DNA of 64,000 nt from Anaerolineae bacterium (GCA_022822305.1 JAJEBY010000003.1:620001-684000), one strand, 5' to 3'. Positions 34,570 through 44,016 are shown, numbered from the stretch's first letter. Translations and numbers: made by a program. Notes: a model not told the origin generated them from the letters alone.

Positions 34570-35571
34570 ATGGAATATCGAGTATTGGGTCGCAGCGGCG
34601 TCAAGATAGCCCCGCTCGGATTGGGCACGGGAAACTTCGCCGATCCCACGCCGGAAGATGAAGCCGGTCGAATCATCAATCGCGCCATTGATGCCGGCAT
34701 CAATCTGATCGACACCGGCAATTCTTATTCGGATGGCGAAAGCGAACGCATCATCGGACGCGCATTAGCCGCGAGCAAACGCCGTCACGAGGTCATCCTG
34801 GCCACCAAAGCCTTCTATAAAGTGGGACCGGGACCCAACGACGAAGATTTGTCGCGCCTCCATATCATCCAGGCCTGTGAAGACTCGCTGCGGCGACTGC
34901 AAACGGATCACATCGACCTCTTCCAGCTGCACCGGCCATCACCTTCCATCCACCCGGAAGAAACCCTGGGCGCGCTGACCGATCTGGCGCAGCAGGGCAA
35001 GGTGCGTTACATCGGCAGTTCCGTGCATCCGTCCTGGAAAATCATGGAAGCCATCATGGTGAGCGAGTTAAAGGGTTATGCGCGAATCGTCAGCGAACAG
35101 CCGCCATATAATCTGCTGGACCGGCGGATCGAAAACGAAATTGTGCCGATGTGCCAAGCCTACGATCTCGGGATGATCACCTGGTCTCCCTTGGCGCAAG
35201 GTGTGCTGGCCGGGCGCTATGCCAGCGCCACCGATATGCCCGTCGATTCGCGAGGCGCGATACGCGGCGGCATCTACTCCGAGCGCATCACGCCGCAAGG
35301 CATCGCCATCGGCAACAAGCTGGTCAGTCTCGCCAAGGCACATGGCATCCCCCCGGCCCAGCTGGCGACGCTTTGGGTGAAAGATCAGCCGGGCATCACC
35401 GCGCCGCTGTTGGGTCCGCGCACGCTCGAACAGCTAGAGCATTTGCTGCCCGTGCTGGATATGACGCTGAGCGATGAGCTGGCGCAAGCCTGCGATGACC
35501 TGGTACCGCCAGGCAGCGCCGTCGCCAATTTCTTCAATTCCGCCGTCTGGATGAAAGAGCGCGTCTCCTAA
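34570..35571 (+). CDS. Aldo/keto reductase
   Basis: NADPH-type aldo/keto reductase of 333 aa. The catalytic tetrad is complete: D48 and Y53 ([13 protein letters not shown]), K80 (ILATKAFY) and H121 ([10 protein letters not shown]). The C-terminal cofactor-binding [15 protein letters not shown] is present. The ATG at 34570 fits GAGAGG five nt upstream better than the in-frame GTG at 34564. Within the hydrolase cluster it would reduce or oxidise a carbonyl product; substrate unknown. Confidence 0.94.
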   Translation: MEYRVLGRSGVKIAPLGLGTGNFADPTPEDEAGRIINRAIDAGINLIDTGNSYSDGESERIIGRALAASKRRHEVILATKAFYKVGPGPNDEDLSRLHIIQACEDSLRRLQTDHIDLFQLHRPSPSIHPEETLGALTDLAQQGKVRYIGSSVHPSWKIMEAIMVSELKGYARIVSEQPPYNLLDRRIENEIVPMCQAYDLGMITWSPLAQGVLAGRYASATDMPVDSRGAIRGGIYSERITPQGIAIGNKLVSLAKAHGIPPAQLATLWVKDQPGITAPLLGPRTLEQLEHLLPVLDMTLSDELAQACDDLVPPGSAVANFFNSAVWMKERVS

Positions 35572-35650
35572 ACGTCGGCGATGGTAGTCAGTTGTCCAAG
35601 CAAACCGTGTTCTCGTCTGCATCAGCTCTGCGCAAAGGAGTGGTTTTAGC

Positions 35651-36085
35651 ATGTCAAAACTGAAGATTGAGTTTTCGGGCGGCGGCGTATTTTATGCGCG
35701 CTTGCTGGAATCCGCGGCCCCCAAGACCTGCGCGACCATACGGTCGCGGCTTCCCTTTGAATATCAGTTTTATCACAGCATTGTCTCGGGTCAGGCGCTC
35801 GTCGCCCTGCCGCCCGATCTGACCGTCGAGCGCGAGAATCAGTACGTGGCCGGCATTCCCCCCGGCGCGTTGTCCTTCCTGGTCGCGGATGAGCCCGTGC
35901 TGGTGCCGGACGAAATCTATCTCGCCTACGGCATTTTCATCTCGCGCGGCTTGACCGTGGATATGAAGCAGCCCGTCAACGTCTTCGCGCAAATCGATGA
36001 CGATCTGGACGAGCTGGCCGTCTGCTGTCGGCGTGTGCTGATGGAAGGCGCGGAAATCCTCAAATTCAGCCTGGCGGACGACTGA
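35651..36085 (+). CDS. DUF3830 family protein (cyclophilin-like fold)
   Basis: Small protein of 144 aa. It matches DUF3830 by its order of motifs: LLESAAPKTCATIRSRLPFE near residue 18, a glycine-containing PPGALSFLV, then EIYLAYGIF and a terminal VLMEGAEILKF. The family fold is cyclophilin-like but the biochemical role is unknown. AAAGGAG lies 11 nt upstream. It is followed after 14 nt by a phosphotriesterase-homology gene, which suggests they work on the same substrate. Confidence 0.82.
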   Translation: MSKLKIEFSGGGVFYARLLESAAPKTCATIRSRLPFEYQFYHSIVSGQALVALPPDLTVERENQYVAGIPPGALSFLVADEPVLVPDEIYLAYGIFISRGLTVDMKQPVNVFAQIDDDLDELAVCCRRVLMEGAEILKFSLADD

Positions 36086-36099
36086 CCCGAGCGGCAACC

Positions 36100-37020
36100 G
36101 TGGCGGCAAAGGGACAAATCCATACGGTTTTGGGCGAGCTGGCGCCGGCGGCTCTCGGCCGAACGCTGATGCACGAGCATATCTTCTGCGACATCTATCG
36201 TGTCACGGGACGATTGAATGAGCTGCTCAATGACGAGAAGCTCGCCGCGCATGAGCTTTCGCTGCTGCGTCAAGCCGGCGGAGCGGCCCTCGTCGATGTG
36301 ACAACGCCGGATTTGGGACGCGATCCGGCCGCGCTGCGCCGCATCGCCCAAAACACGGGACTCCACATCATCATGGGAACCGGCTGGTATCGTCAGCCAT
36401 TTTATCCGCCGGAGATTGATCGGCTTTCGACAAACGCGCTGGCGGATATGATGATCAGCGATCTCACCGACGGCGTCGAGAATACGGGCATCCGCGCCGG
36501 CATTATCGGCGAAATCGGCGTCAATCTGGATTATGCGACAGCGCAAGAGGAGCGCGTTCTGCGGGCGGCCGCCCGGGCGCAAATGGCCACCGGCGCGCCC
36601 CTGACGACTCACGCGTCCATGTATCCGGTTGGCCTGGTTCAGCTGGAAATCCTGGCTGACGAAGGCGTCGATTTACGCCGCGTCATCATCGGTCACTGCG
36701 ATACCTATCTCGAGCCAGCGTATCATGTGGCCATCCTGGAAGCGGGCGCCTACGTTCAATTTGACACGGTTGGCCGCAATCACATGAATCCCGATTCGCG
36801 CCGCGTCAGCGCCTTGACCGAACTCATTCGTCTGGGCTGGAGGGATCAACTGCTGCTCTCCAGCGATCGCTGTCATCGCAGCGACCTGTGTGCCTTCGGC
36901 GGAGTCGGTTACGGCCATGTGTTCACGGGATTCTTCGACATGCTCAAGGCCGCTGGCATTGATGACGACGCGCTGGATGCCATTACGATAGAAAATCCCC
37001 GGCGCGTCCTGGCCTGGTAA
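36100..37020 (+). CDS. Phosphotriesterase-homology protein (PTE/PHP family hydrolase)
   Basis: Binuclear-metal TIM-barrel hydrolase of 306 aa. Ligands in order: H25 and H27 (LMHEHIFCD), E138 (IIGEIGVN), H171 (THASMYP), H199 (IIGHCDTY) and D256 (LLSSDRCHRS). A Glu instead of carboxylated Lys as bridging ligand is the arrangement reported for E. coli PHP, so the site looks functional. The start is a GTG, 14 nt after the DUF3830 stop. Family members mainly hydrolyse lactones or esters, so lactonase activity on a sugar-derived product is the best guess. Confidence 0.9.
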   Translation: MAAKGQIHTVLGELAPAALGRTLMHEHIFCDIYRVTGRLNELLNDEKLAAHELSLLRQAGGAALVDVTTPDLGRDPAALRRIAQNTGLHIIMGTGWYRQPFYPPEIDRLSTNALADMMISDLTDGVENTGIRAGIIGEIGVNLDYATAQEERVLRAAARAQMATGAPLTTHASMYPVGLVQLEILADEGVDLRRVIIGHCDTYLEPAYHVAILEAGAYVQFDTVGRNHMNPDSRRVSALTELIRLGWRDQLLLSSDRCHRSDLCAFGGVGYGHVFTGFFDMLKAAGIDDDALDAITIENPRRVLAW

Positions 37021-37060
37021 GCGCTTCTGCGCACTCGTAAATCGCGATGCGGTGGCGCCC

Positions 37061-39058
37061 TCAGTCCAGACGCAAGACAATCAAGCTGAAGCTATGCGGC
37101 GGCAATGTCAGCTCATCCGCGCGGGCCTCATCGCGCGTTATGGCGACGGTATTCGGCGCGTCAAAGCTGTTGGTCGCCAGCGGACTCGCGCCCGCAACAA
37201 AATAGACATCGGCTTCGTCAGCGGCGTCGATACCCGCCAGTTCAAGGCGCATCGGCGCATCGACAGCGAAATTCACCACTGACAGGTAAAGCCGCTTGGC
37301 ATCGGCATCGAGGGTGGCGGCGGCGCTTACCAGCGGCACATCGTCATAGGCGGGCATATTGCCGACGCCGGGGCTGCTGAACGCGCCGCATTTTACCTCG
37401 CAGCCGACGGCGAGCGCGCCACGATGCGCGGTCATCAACTCCAGCACCAGGGTCGCCGGCATCTTGATCACCGCCGGCGCGTCGGGTGCGTCGCCCGTCG
37501 ACACCGGCGCCCAGCCGCCGCCCCGACCCGGGAAAACCGCTTCCCACTCGTATAAGGGCGCGATAAGATAGTTGCCCATGACATTGGTCAAGTGATAAAT
37601 CGCGCTGTATTTGATCCGATCCGCGCGCTGCAGGCAGTCGTTCATCAACGCGCCGGTGTATAACGCGTCCGCCAGGTTGTAATCTTCGATATAATCCGGC
37701 GGCTTGGCGCCTACATAGGTGTTCCATTCGTCAAATGCCAGCGGCAGCGCTTCTCCGGAATTCTGATCCATGACGGCCAAGGTCGCGTCGAGCATACCCT
37801 CGACTTCGTATGCGGCCGCCATTTTGGGCAAATAGGCGTCTTCGGGAGATGGCGCCTGATCGAACTTCTCGGTGCGAATCGAATAATAGTGTACGCTGTA
37901 CTGATCCATCTCGTCCCCGGCCAGCCCGAGCACAACCTCGTTCCAATGCCCGTAGAGATTGGTCGGCGTACCCACGCCAATCAGCGTCAACTGATCGTCG
38001 ACGGCGCGCATCGCCTTGGCGAATTCGAGATAGCGCCGCGCATAGGTCTCGGGGTCCACGTGGCCCACTTGCCAGTTGCCGAATTGTTCGTTGCCGACGA
38101 ACCAGACTCGAACCTCATGCGGCTCTGAATATCCGTTGGCGGCGCGCATCGCGCCATAAGTTGTGTCAGAATCGCCATTGCAGTACTCCACCCAGGCGGC
38201 CGCTTCTTCCGCCGTGCCATTGCCCATGTTGGCCGTGAGCACCGGCTCCGCGCCCACTAGCCGACAAAACTCACAGAATTCATCCGTGCCGACATCGTTG
38301 CTTTCCCACTGCCACCAGGCCGGATCGAGGTAGGCCGGGCGTCGGTCGCGGTCGCCAATGCCCTGCTGCCAATGATAGGCCGATACGAAGTTGCCGCCGG
38401 GCCAACGCAGCTGCGTCGGCGACCAATCACGCAGCGCCTCAATCACATCGGCGCGGAAGCCGGAGATATTGTCGCTCGGCATCAACGAGGCGCAGCCGAT
38501 CCAGAGCGAACCTTCGCTGATCGTCAAGCTGAGTTCGCCCTGCGGGTTTTGGCCCGCCGCTGTGAATCGATGCCGCCAGGTGGTCCATTCGCCGCCGACC
38601 GCGTCAATGCGCCAGATCTCGTCGCCCAGCCGGGCGGTCAGCGCCTGTCCTTCGCCCTTTAGCACCAGACGCAGGTCATAGTCGCGCGCCGCCTGCAAAT
38701 ACAGGCTGCCCTGCCTGATGCCGCGTTCCTGTCCATCCGGCCGGCGAATGGTGATGCGCTGCGACTGCCGCCCGGTGTAATAGGCGCTGTTGTCATGCAC
38801 ATATCGCGCCGCTTCATAATCGGGATTCTTCGCTGCCCAAGGCACAACCACACCGATATCCGGATGCACATTCGTCAAGCCCTCGCTCGGCGCCGCATAC
38901 AGGTAGTCATTGCCCGCGAATTTGCGGTCGACCAGCATCTCCGCCCAGACACCGCCGTAGACAGCCTGCCCAAGATGCTCCAGATTGGCGCCGTATAGAT
39001 GATCGTGCGCCTCGCCGATAACCGCCTTCGCATCAATCGTAATGGTTGCGCGATTCAT
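37061..39058 (-). CDS. Alpha-L-arabinofuranosidase, GH51
   Basis: Cytoplasmic GH51 enzyme of 665 aa, normal length, no signal peptide. It has an N-terminal beta part, a TIM barrel with RWPGGNFVSAYHWQ (218-231), acid/base E324 (WFVGNEQFG) and nucleophile E444 (LAFDEWNTYVG), then a C-terminal beta domain. GAAGGA precedes the ATG. It is the third gene of the minus-strand PFK, ROK kinase, GH51 unit, 11 nt after ROK. It would release L-arabinose from imported arabino-oligosaccharides. Confidence 0.95.
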   Translation of the reverse strand: MNRATITIDAKAVIGEAHDHLYGANLEHLGQAVYGGVWAEMLVDRKFAGNDYLYAAPSEGLTNVHPDIGVVVPWAAKNPDYEAARYVHDNSAYYTGRQSQRITIRRPDGQERGIRQGSLYLQAARDYDLRLVLKGEGQALTARLGDEIWRIDAVGGEWTTWRHRFTAAGQNPQGELSLTISEGSLWIGCASLMPSDNISGFRADVIEALRDWSPTQLRWPGGNFVSAYHWQQGIGDRDRRPAYLDPAWWQWESNDVGTDEFCEFCRLVGAEPVLTANMGNGTAEEAAAWVEYCNGDSDTTYGAMRAANGYSEPHEVRVWFVGNEQFGNWQVGHVDPETYARRYLEFAKAMRAVDDQLTLIGVGTPTNLYGHWNEVVLGLAGDEMDQYSVHYYSIRTEKFDQAPSPEDAYLPKMAAAYEVEGMLDATLAVMDQNSGEALPLAFDEWNTYVGAKPPDYIEDYNLADALYTGALMNDCLQRADRIKYSAIYHLTNVMGNYLIAPLYEWEAVFPGRGGGWAPVSTGDAPDAPAVIKMPATLVLELMTAHRGALAVGCEVKCGAFSSPGVGNMPAYDDVPLVSAAATLDADAKRLYLSVVNFAVDAPMRLELAGIDAADEADVYFVAGASPLATNSFDAPNTVAITRDEARADELTLPPHSFSLIVLRLD

Positions 39059-39069
39059 AATACTATCCT

Positions 39070-40017
39070 TCAGTTTGGATTGTGCCCGTCTTCCAGTTGC
39101 AGTTTGCTGTACAGAGCAGCGCCGACGAGACAGACATCGTCGTTAAGCGCGGCCCGCCGGATCAAGTTTTCCCGATAGAAGCCCTCGTACAATACCTGCT
39201 CGCGGATGACAGCGCGCGCTGGTCCCAGGATCAGCTCGCCAAGCGTACTGACGCTGCCGCCGACGACAATCGCTTCCGGATTGAAAAGATGCAGCAAGTT
39301 AACCAGGCCAAGGCCCAGCCACTCCCCGGCCCGTCGCACGATCCGCAGCGCCAGTTCATCGCCTCGCCGCGCCGCGTCGCCAACGGCTTGGCCGTCAACC
39401 CGTTGCAGATTCCGCAGCGACGACGGCCGATCAGATTGTTGCAGGACAAGCGTCGCGCAATCGCCCAGGGCCGTGCCCGAGGCCAGCTCTTCCCAACGGC
39501 GGTGACTGCCATCCGGCAGGCTCAGGCGCATGTGACCGGGTTCGATTGCCAAGCCGTCGGCGCCCGAAAACAGCTTTCCGTCAATGATGGCGCCGCCGCC
39601 GATGCCGGTGCTCAGCGTCAGATAGATCAGGGGATCGGCGCCGCGCCCCGCGCCTAAATGATACTCAGCCAGCGCGCCCAGATTGCCATCGTTTTGAATC
39701 ACGGTCGGCGCGCCGTCAAATGCCTCGCTGATCATCGCCGCCAACGGCACATGCGACCAGCCGGGCAAGGTATGCGCCTTAATGATCACGCCAGCATCCG
39801 CGTCCAGCGGACCGGGCGCGGCGATCCCGATGCCCGCGATTGCGGTATCGGCTTCTAGCAGCGAACGGCCGAGATCGGCGAGGCGTCGCAGCACGGGTCC
39901 TGTGCCTTCACGGACTTCGCTCAGCGTTTCCGCCCGTCTGATGAGGCGCAGATCTCTATCAAAGAGAGCGGCGCGGCTGCGCGTGCCACCAAAATCAAGC
40001 GCCAGATAGGTGTTCAT
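39070..40017 (-). CDS. ROK-family sugar kinase without the zinc-binding cysteines
   Basis: ATP-dependent hexose kinase of 315 aa. It has the phosphate loop LALDFGGTRSRAALFD, catalytic D110 in VIQNDGN, TLSTGIGGGAIIDGKLF (134-150) and EPGHMRL with H162. The CxCGxxGC zinc motif that normally follows this His is absent (LSLPDGSHRRWEE). Its ATG overlaps the PFK stop in ATGA, so translation is coupled, and a longer reading inside PFK is not real. Likely role: phosphorylation of an imported hexose before the PFK step. Confidence 0.92.
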   Translation of the reverse strand: MNTYLALDFGGTRSRAALFDRDLRLIRRAETLSEVREGTGPVLRRLADLGRSLLEADTAIAGIGIAAPGPLDADAGVIIKAHTLPGWSHVPLAAMISEAFDGAPTVIQNDGNLGALAEYHLGAGRGADPLIYLTLSTGIGGGAIIDGKLFSGADGLAIEPGHMRLSLPDGSHRRWEELASGTALGDCATLVLQQSDRPSSLRNLQRVDGQAVGDAARRGDELALRIVRRAGEWLGLGLVNLLHLFNPEAIVVGGSVSTLGELILGPARAVIREQVLYEGFYRENLIRRAALNDDVCLVGAALYSKLQLEDGHNPN

Positions 40018-40967
40018 AATCCGTTCACAAACGCATAGCGATCGTAATCCGGCTGGACCCTGCCCCCTTCCGACAGCGTCCCGATATGCAAGCGCAGCCT
40101 GCCCTGAACCGATATCACCGTAGCGGTCGAAACACCGGACTTGAAAGCGTCGTAGGCGAGACGGCACATATCCCGCGCCACAACGCGGTCATGATGCGAG
40201 ACATCGCCGCCGCGCTGCGCATGCCCCAGCTTGCTGTGACGCACACGAGTACCGGTCAATTCCGGAATCTCTTCGACGATGCGCTCGATATTCTTGACGC
40301 CTTCGCAGACGACTGCCAACGCCGCGCCATTTTCAGCGACCGCCGTGTTCAGACGGTCAGCCAGCCAGTCCAGACGAAAATCATACTCCGGCACGAGCAC
40401 GGCATCGGCGCCGCTCGCGTAGGCAACGGCCAAGGCCAGGTTGCCGCAATCACCGCCCAAGGTCTCCACAACAAAGATGCGTCCGGGCAAGGCATGCGCC
40501 GTCGCCTTGATGCCGTTGATCGTATGGAAAGCATAGTTGCAGGCGGAATCGTGACCCAAGGTGTAGTCGCTGCCAGCCAGGTCATTATCAATGGTGGTTG
40601 GCAAGGCAACGCACGGCACGTCCCATGTTTCCAACAGCGGCATAATGGTACGGATCGTGCCGTCCCCGCCGAAGAGCAGCAGATTATCGATCTGATGATC
40701 TCTCATCACGCCGAGCAGTTTCTCGCGCGCGCCCGCTTTGCCCAGCGCGGGTTCGCGGCTTGACCGCAGCCAGGAGCCGCCGCGCCCGGCCAGCAGCGAG
40801 ATTGCAGCGCGATCGATCTCTCGCGCATGACCGGCCAGCAAACCTTGAAATCCATCCTGCGCGCCCACGACTTGATCGGCATGCCGCCGCGCCAGCCGCA
40901 GGTAACACTCAATCGCGGCATTGATGCCCGGCGCGTCACCGCCGCTGACGACAATACAAGTCTTCAT
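40014..40967 (-). CDS. 6-phosphofructokinase family kinase, divergent
   Basis: PfkA-type kinase of 317 aa. Key motifs: SGGDAPGINAAIE, FGGDGT (99-104, the Gly form that favours ATP over PPi), PTTIDND (123-129, catalytic D127), VVCEG and LGHAQRGG. The conserved MGR motif, whose Arg-162 contacts the F6P phosphate across subunits in E. coli PfkA, reads LGG (R replaced by G172). This may mark a different hexose-6-phosphate, such as tagatose-6-P. It heads the PFK-ROK-GH51 unit, divergent from DeoR and the LacD aldolase operon. Confidence 0.9.
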   Translation of the reverse strand: MKTCIVVSGGDAPGINAAIECYLRLARRHADQVVGAQDGFQGLLAGHAREIDRAAISLLAGRGGSWLRSSREPALGKAGAREKLLGVMRDHQIDNLLLFGGDGTIRTIMPLLETWDVPCVALPTTIDNDLAGSDYTLGHDSACNYAFHTINGIKATAHALPGRIFVVETLGGDCGNLALAVAYASGADAVLVPEYDFRLDWLADRLNTAVAENGAALAVVCEGVKNIERIVEEIPELTGTRVRHSKLGHAQRGGDVSHHDRVVARDMCRLAYDAFKSGVSTATVISVQGRLRLHIGTLSEGGRVQPDYDRYAFVNGL

Positions 40968-41041
40968 AAGTCGCTGCTTTCACTTGCGGTTTCGCTTGCC
41001 CATCCACTTCGCTTCACATCATCTCGAACATGAATCATGCC

Positions 41042-41060
41042 AGCACTCGGACCGAGCGCT
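41042..41060. promoter_or_regulatory. Candidate operator in the PFK/DeoR intergenic region
   Basis: AGCACTCGG, central A, CCGAGCGCT: a 19-bp palindrome with 8 of 9 pairs. It lies between divergent transcription units and is a candidate DeoR site. Confidence 0.4.
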
Positions 41061-41073
41061 AATCATAGCAACG

Positions 41074-41085
41074 ATTCGCGCGAAT
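41074..41085. promoter_or_regulatory. Perfect 12-bp palindrome in the PFK/DeoR intergenic region
   Basis: ATTCGCGCGAAT, 13 bp from the other palindrome and about 78 bp upstream of the DeoR -35. A second operator candidate. Confidence 0.35.
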
Positions 41086-41162
41086 GCGGCGGGTCGGCTG
41101 CCGCCGCGTCGCTAATCAATTGCGCATCAGCCATCCGCAGAAAATAACAAAAAAAGTAAAGT

Positions 41163-41191
41163 TTGACTAACTAATGGAAAGTCGTTATAGT
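41163..41191 (+). promoter_or_regulatory. Strong candidate sigma70-type promoter for the DeoR gene
   Basis: TTGACT (41163-41168), 17-nt spacer, TATAGT (41186-41191): both hexamers are 5 of 6 to consensus. The start codon at 41213 would lie only about 15 nt from the predicted start of transcription, so the leader is very short and no clear ribosome site is seen. Confidence 0.65.
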
Positions 41192-41212
41192 CTATGATTC
41201 GGCTAAGTATAG

Positions 41213-42004
41213 ATGAAAATGACCAACGACAATCTTCTATTGGCTGTCGAGCGACAGCGGCGAATCTGCGAAATTTTACAGCGCGAAGGCACGGTGCGTA
41301 CGGCTGAACTGACCAAGCTTTTCAAGGTCTCCGCCGTGACCGTCCGCTCCGATTTGAGCGAGCTGCAGAAGCAAGGCGAATGCGAGATCATCTGGGGAGG
41401 CGCCGTTTCCAAGCACTCGCCCGCGGATCAGGTATCCCTGTTGCAACAGCGAAATCAGTTGAATCGAGATTCCAAGCTGCGCATCGGCAAGCGAGCGGTC
41501 GATTTCATTGAAGTGGGTCAGACGATTTTCGTTGACGCCGGCACGACAACTGTGGAGATCGTCAATCATCTGCCGCGCAATCTTGAGTACCTGCGTATCG
41601 TCACGCCCGCGCTGAATGTCGCTGTCGCCGCCACCCATTACCCCTACGTGGAATTGGCCATGCCCGGCGGCGTCCTGCGCAACCTGACTCGGTCCTTGAT
41701 CGGCGCCCAAACGCTGCGCTCGCTGGAAATGTTCAACGCCGATATCGCCTTCATGGCCTCCGCCGGATTCAATATCGAAAACGGCGTGACCACCGGCAAC
41801 ATCCTTGAAGTCGAAGTGAAACGCACCATGGTCCAGCAATCCAAACGCGTCATCTTAACCGCCGACGGCAGCAAATACGGGCACAGCATGTCGCTGAATG
41901 TCGCGCCCATCAGCGCCGTCGATGTTTTGATCAGCGACCATCAACTGAGCGATGTCGACACGGACGATCTCCGCGCCGCCGGCCTGGACGTCATCCGTGT
42001 ATGA
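41213..42004 (+). CDS. DeoR-family transcriptional regulator
   Basis: Repressor-type regulator of 263 aa. The N-terminal DeoR helix-turn-helix (about 14-60) includes RRICEILQREGTVRTAELTK and AVTVRSDL. The C-terminal ISOCOT-like sugar-phosphate sensor domain has FVDAGTTTVEIVNHL and ILTADGSKYG. Effectors of this family are usually sugar phosphates. It is divergent from PFK-ROK-GH51 and is followed by the tandem SBP, permease, ATPase and LacD genes, so it probably controls both arms. Confidence 0.94.
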   Translation: MKMTNDNLLLAVERQRRICEILQREGTVRTAELTKLFKVSAVTVRSDLSELQKQGECEIIWGGAVSKHSPADQVSLLQQRNQLNRDSKLRIGKRAVDFIEVGQTIFVDAGTTTVEIVNHLPRNLEYLRIVTPALNVAVAATHYPYVELAMPGGVLRNLTRSLIGAQTLRSLEMFNADIAFMASAGFNIENGVTTGNILEVEVKRTMVQQSKRVILTADGSKYGHSMSLNVAPISAVDVLISDHQLSDVDTDDLRAAGLDVIRV

Positions 42005-42099
42005 ACGCATTTATTGATTTGAGAAAGGGAAGCCATGTTACAACCTCGGTTCTATCGTGTGGCGCAAAGCAAAACTCTGAGTTCACAAGGAGAGTCAAG

Positions 42100-43998
42100 A
42101 TGAAAAGACTACTGGTAGTGGCAACGATTGTGCTATTCGTGATGAGCCTCGTTCCGGGCGTCATCGCGCAGGACGATGGCTATACCATCGCCTTTGTTCC
42201 GGGCGTCAACCCGGATCCGTTTTACATCACGATGAGCACCGGCGTCTATCAAGCGGCGGAAGACCTCGGCCTGAATGTCATTCAGCAAGATCCCGAGCGC
42301 TTTGACGTCACCATTTCCGCGCCTATCATCGAAGCTTTGATCGCGCGTGGCGGCATCGACGCGCTGGTCACCGCGCCGAATGACAAAGAGCAGTCGATCC
42401 CCGTCTTGCAGGCGGCTCACGAAGCCGGCATCGTCGTCCTGACGGTCGATACCTTCATCGGCGACGGCAACTATGCCGATGGCGAAGTCACCTTCCCGAT
42501 CACCTACATCGGCTCGGACAACACCCAAGGCGGATACATCGCCTGTTCAGCCCTGGCCGACAAGCTGGGCGCCGGCGCCAAGATTTATGTCACCAATACG
42601 CGCCCCGGCATCAGCACCACCGATCAGCGCGAAGAAGGCTGTTTGGCGGCGGCTGAGGATCACGGTCTGATCGTCTCACGCGTCGATTACAACGAGAATA
42701 GCGCCGATACCGCGCAAGCCCAAACCGCGGCGGTATTGCAGGCCAATCCGGATATCGTCGGCATGTTCGCCACCAATACTTTCGGCGCATTGGGCGCTGG
42801 CACAGCCATCCAGAACGCCGGCTTGCAAGGCGCGGTAGAAGTGGCGCTCTTTGACGCCAGTGAAGAGAACATCGGCTTCCTGAAGGACGGTATCGTCTCG
42901 CTCGTCATCGCGCAGAAACCCGCGGACATGGGTTACCTGGGCGTGGCGCTGGCGACCGCCTACCTCGATGGCGTCGGCAGCATCCCGGCTCGTGTTCCCA
43001 CCGGATACGCGGTCATCACCGCCGACAATGTCGACGATCCCGATGTGGCCCGCTTCATCTACACCAGCAATACCAGCGATCCGGCGCCGGCTCTCGATGA
43101 CAGCTACAATCTGGCCTTCGTACCGGGCGTGAATCCCGATCCCTTCTACATCACCATGTCGCGCGGCGTATATGGCGCGGCGGGACGCCTCGGCATCAAC
43201 GTCATCCAACAGGATCCCGAGCGCTTCGATGTAGCGGTTTCCGAGCCGATCATCCGCGCTCTGATCGCCCGCGGCGATATCAGCTCGCTGGTCACGGCGC
43301 CGAATGACAAAGAGCAATCCATACCGGTGCTGCAAGACGCCCACGATGCCGGCATTGCCGTGCTGACGGTCGATACCTTCATCGGCGATGGCAACTACGC
43401 CGACGGCGAGGTCACCTTCCCGCTGACCTATATCGGCTCCGACAACGTCCAGGGTGGATACATCGCCTGTTCGTCGCTGGCGAATCAACTGGGCGAAGGC
43501 GCGAAGATCTACGTCACCAACACCCGCCCGGGCATCAGCACCACCGACCAGCGCGAAGAAGGCTGCCTGGCCGCGGCTGACGACGGCGGATTGGTCGTCG
43601 CTCGCGTCGATTACAACGAGAACAGCGCTGATATGGCCCAGCAGCAGACCGCCGCGGTTCTGCAGGCGAATCCTGACATCGTCGGCATGTTCGCCACCAA
43701 TACCTTTGGCGCGCTGGGCGCGGGCGCCGCAATCCAAAACGCCGGCCTCCAAGGCGCGGTCGAAGTGGCTCTCTTCGACGCCAGCGAAGAGAATATCGGC
43801 TACCTCCGTGATGGCATCGTTTCGCTTGTCATCGCCCAGAAGCCGGCCGACATGGGTTATCTCGGCGTGATTGCGCAGGTCGCCAACTTGCGCGGCGTGA
43901 CTTCCATGCCCGCGCGCGTAGGCACCGGCTACGCCGTCATCACCATCGACAATGTCGATGATCCCGACGTGGCCCGTTTCATCTACACTGCCGGCTAA
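42100..43998 (+). CDS. Secreted tandem sugar-binding protein: two fused near-identical RbsB-type domains
   Basis: 632 aa. The signal peptide ends VIA-QDD, no lipobox. Two complete periplasmic-binding-protein-4 domains follow (about 28-323 and 336-631), joined by a 12-residue linker rich in Ser, Asp, Pro and Ala. The copies are in exact 308-codon register with no indel and about 86% identical by my count. Ligand-pocket motifs are shared: VPGVNPDPFYITMS, TAPNDKEQSIPVLQ, VDTFIGDGNYADGEVTFP, NTRPGISTTDQREEGC. Each keeps the same two Cys. AAGGAG lies 7 nt before the ATG; an in-frame start at 42001 overlapping DeoR is rejected. Normal RbsB-type SBPs are ~300 aa, so this is double length. Confidence 0.93.
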   Translation: MKRLLVVATIVLFVMSLVPGVIAQDDGYTIAFVPGVNPDPFYITMSTGVYQAAEDLGLNVIQQDPERFDVTISAPIIEALIARGGIDALVTAPNDKEQSIPVLQAAHEAGIVVLTVDTFIGDGNYADGEVTFPITYIGSDNTQGGYIACSALADKLGAGAKIYVTNTRPGISTTDQREEGCLAAAEDHGLIVSRVDYNENSADTAQAQTAAVLQANPDIVGMFATNTFGALGAGTAIQNAGLQGAVEVALFDASEENIGFLKDGIVSLVIAQKPADMGYLGVALATAYLDGVGSIPARVPTGYAVITADNVDDPDVARFIYTSNTSDPAPALDDSYNLAFVPGVNPDPFYITMSRGVYGAAGRLGINVIQQDPERFDVAVSEPIIRALIARGDISSLVTAPNDKEQSIPVLQDAHDAGIAVLTVDTFIGDGNYADGEVTFPLTYIGSDNVQGGYIACSSLANQLGEGAKIYVTNTRPGISTTDQREEGCLAAADDGGLVVARVDYNENSADMAQQQTAAVLQANPDIVGMFATNTFGALGAGAAIQNAGLQGAVEVALFDASEENIGYLRDGIVSLVIAQKPADMGYLGVIAQVANLRGVTSMPARVGTGYAVITIDNVDDPDVARFIYTAG

Positions 43999-44016
43999 GT
44001 TCTTCCCGCAGTTCAG

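Noticed and set aside
36100..37020. Loss of the bridging Lys as a sign of inactivity in the PTE-type protein
   Set aside because: A Glu at this position is the arrangement reported for E. coli PHP, so it is a normal variant.
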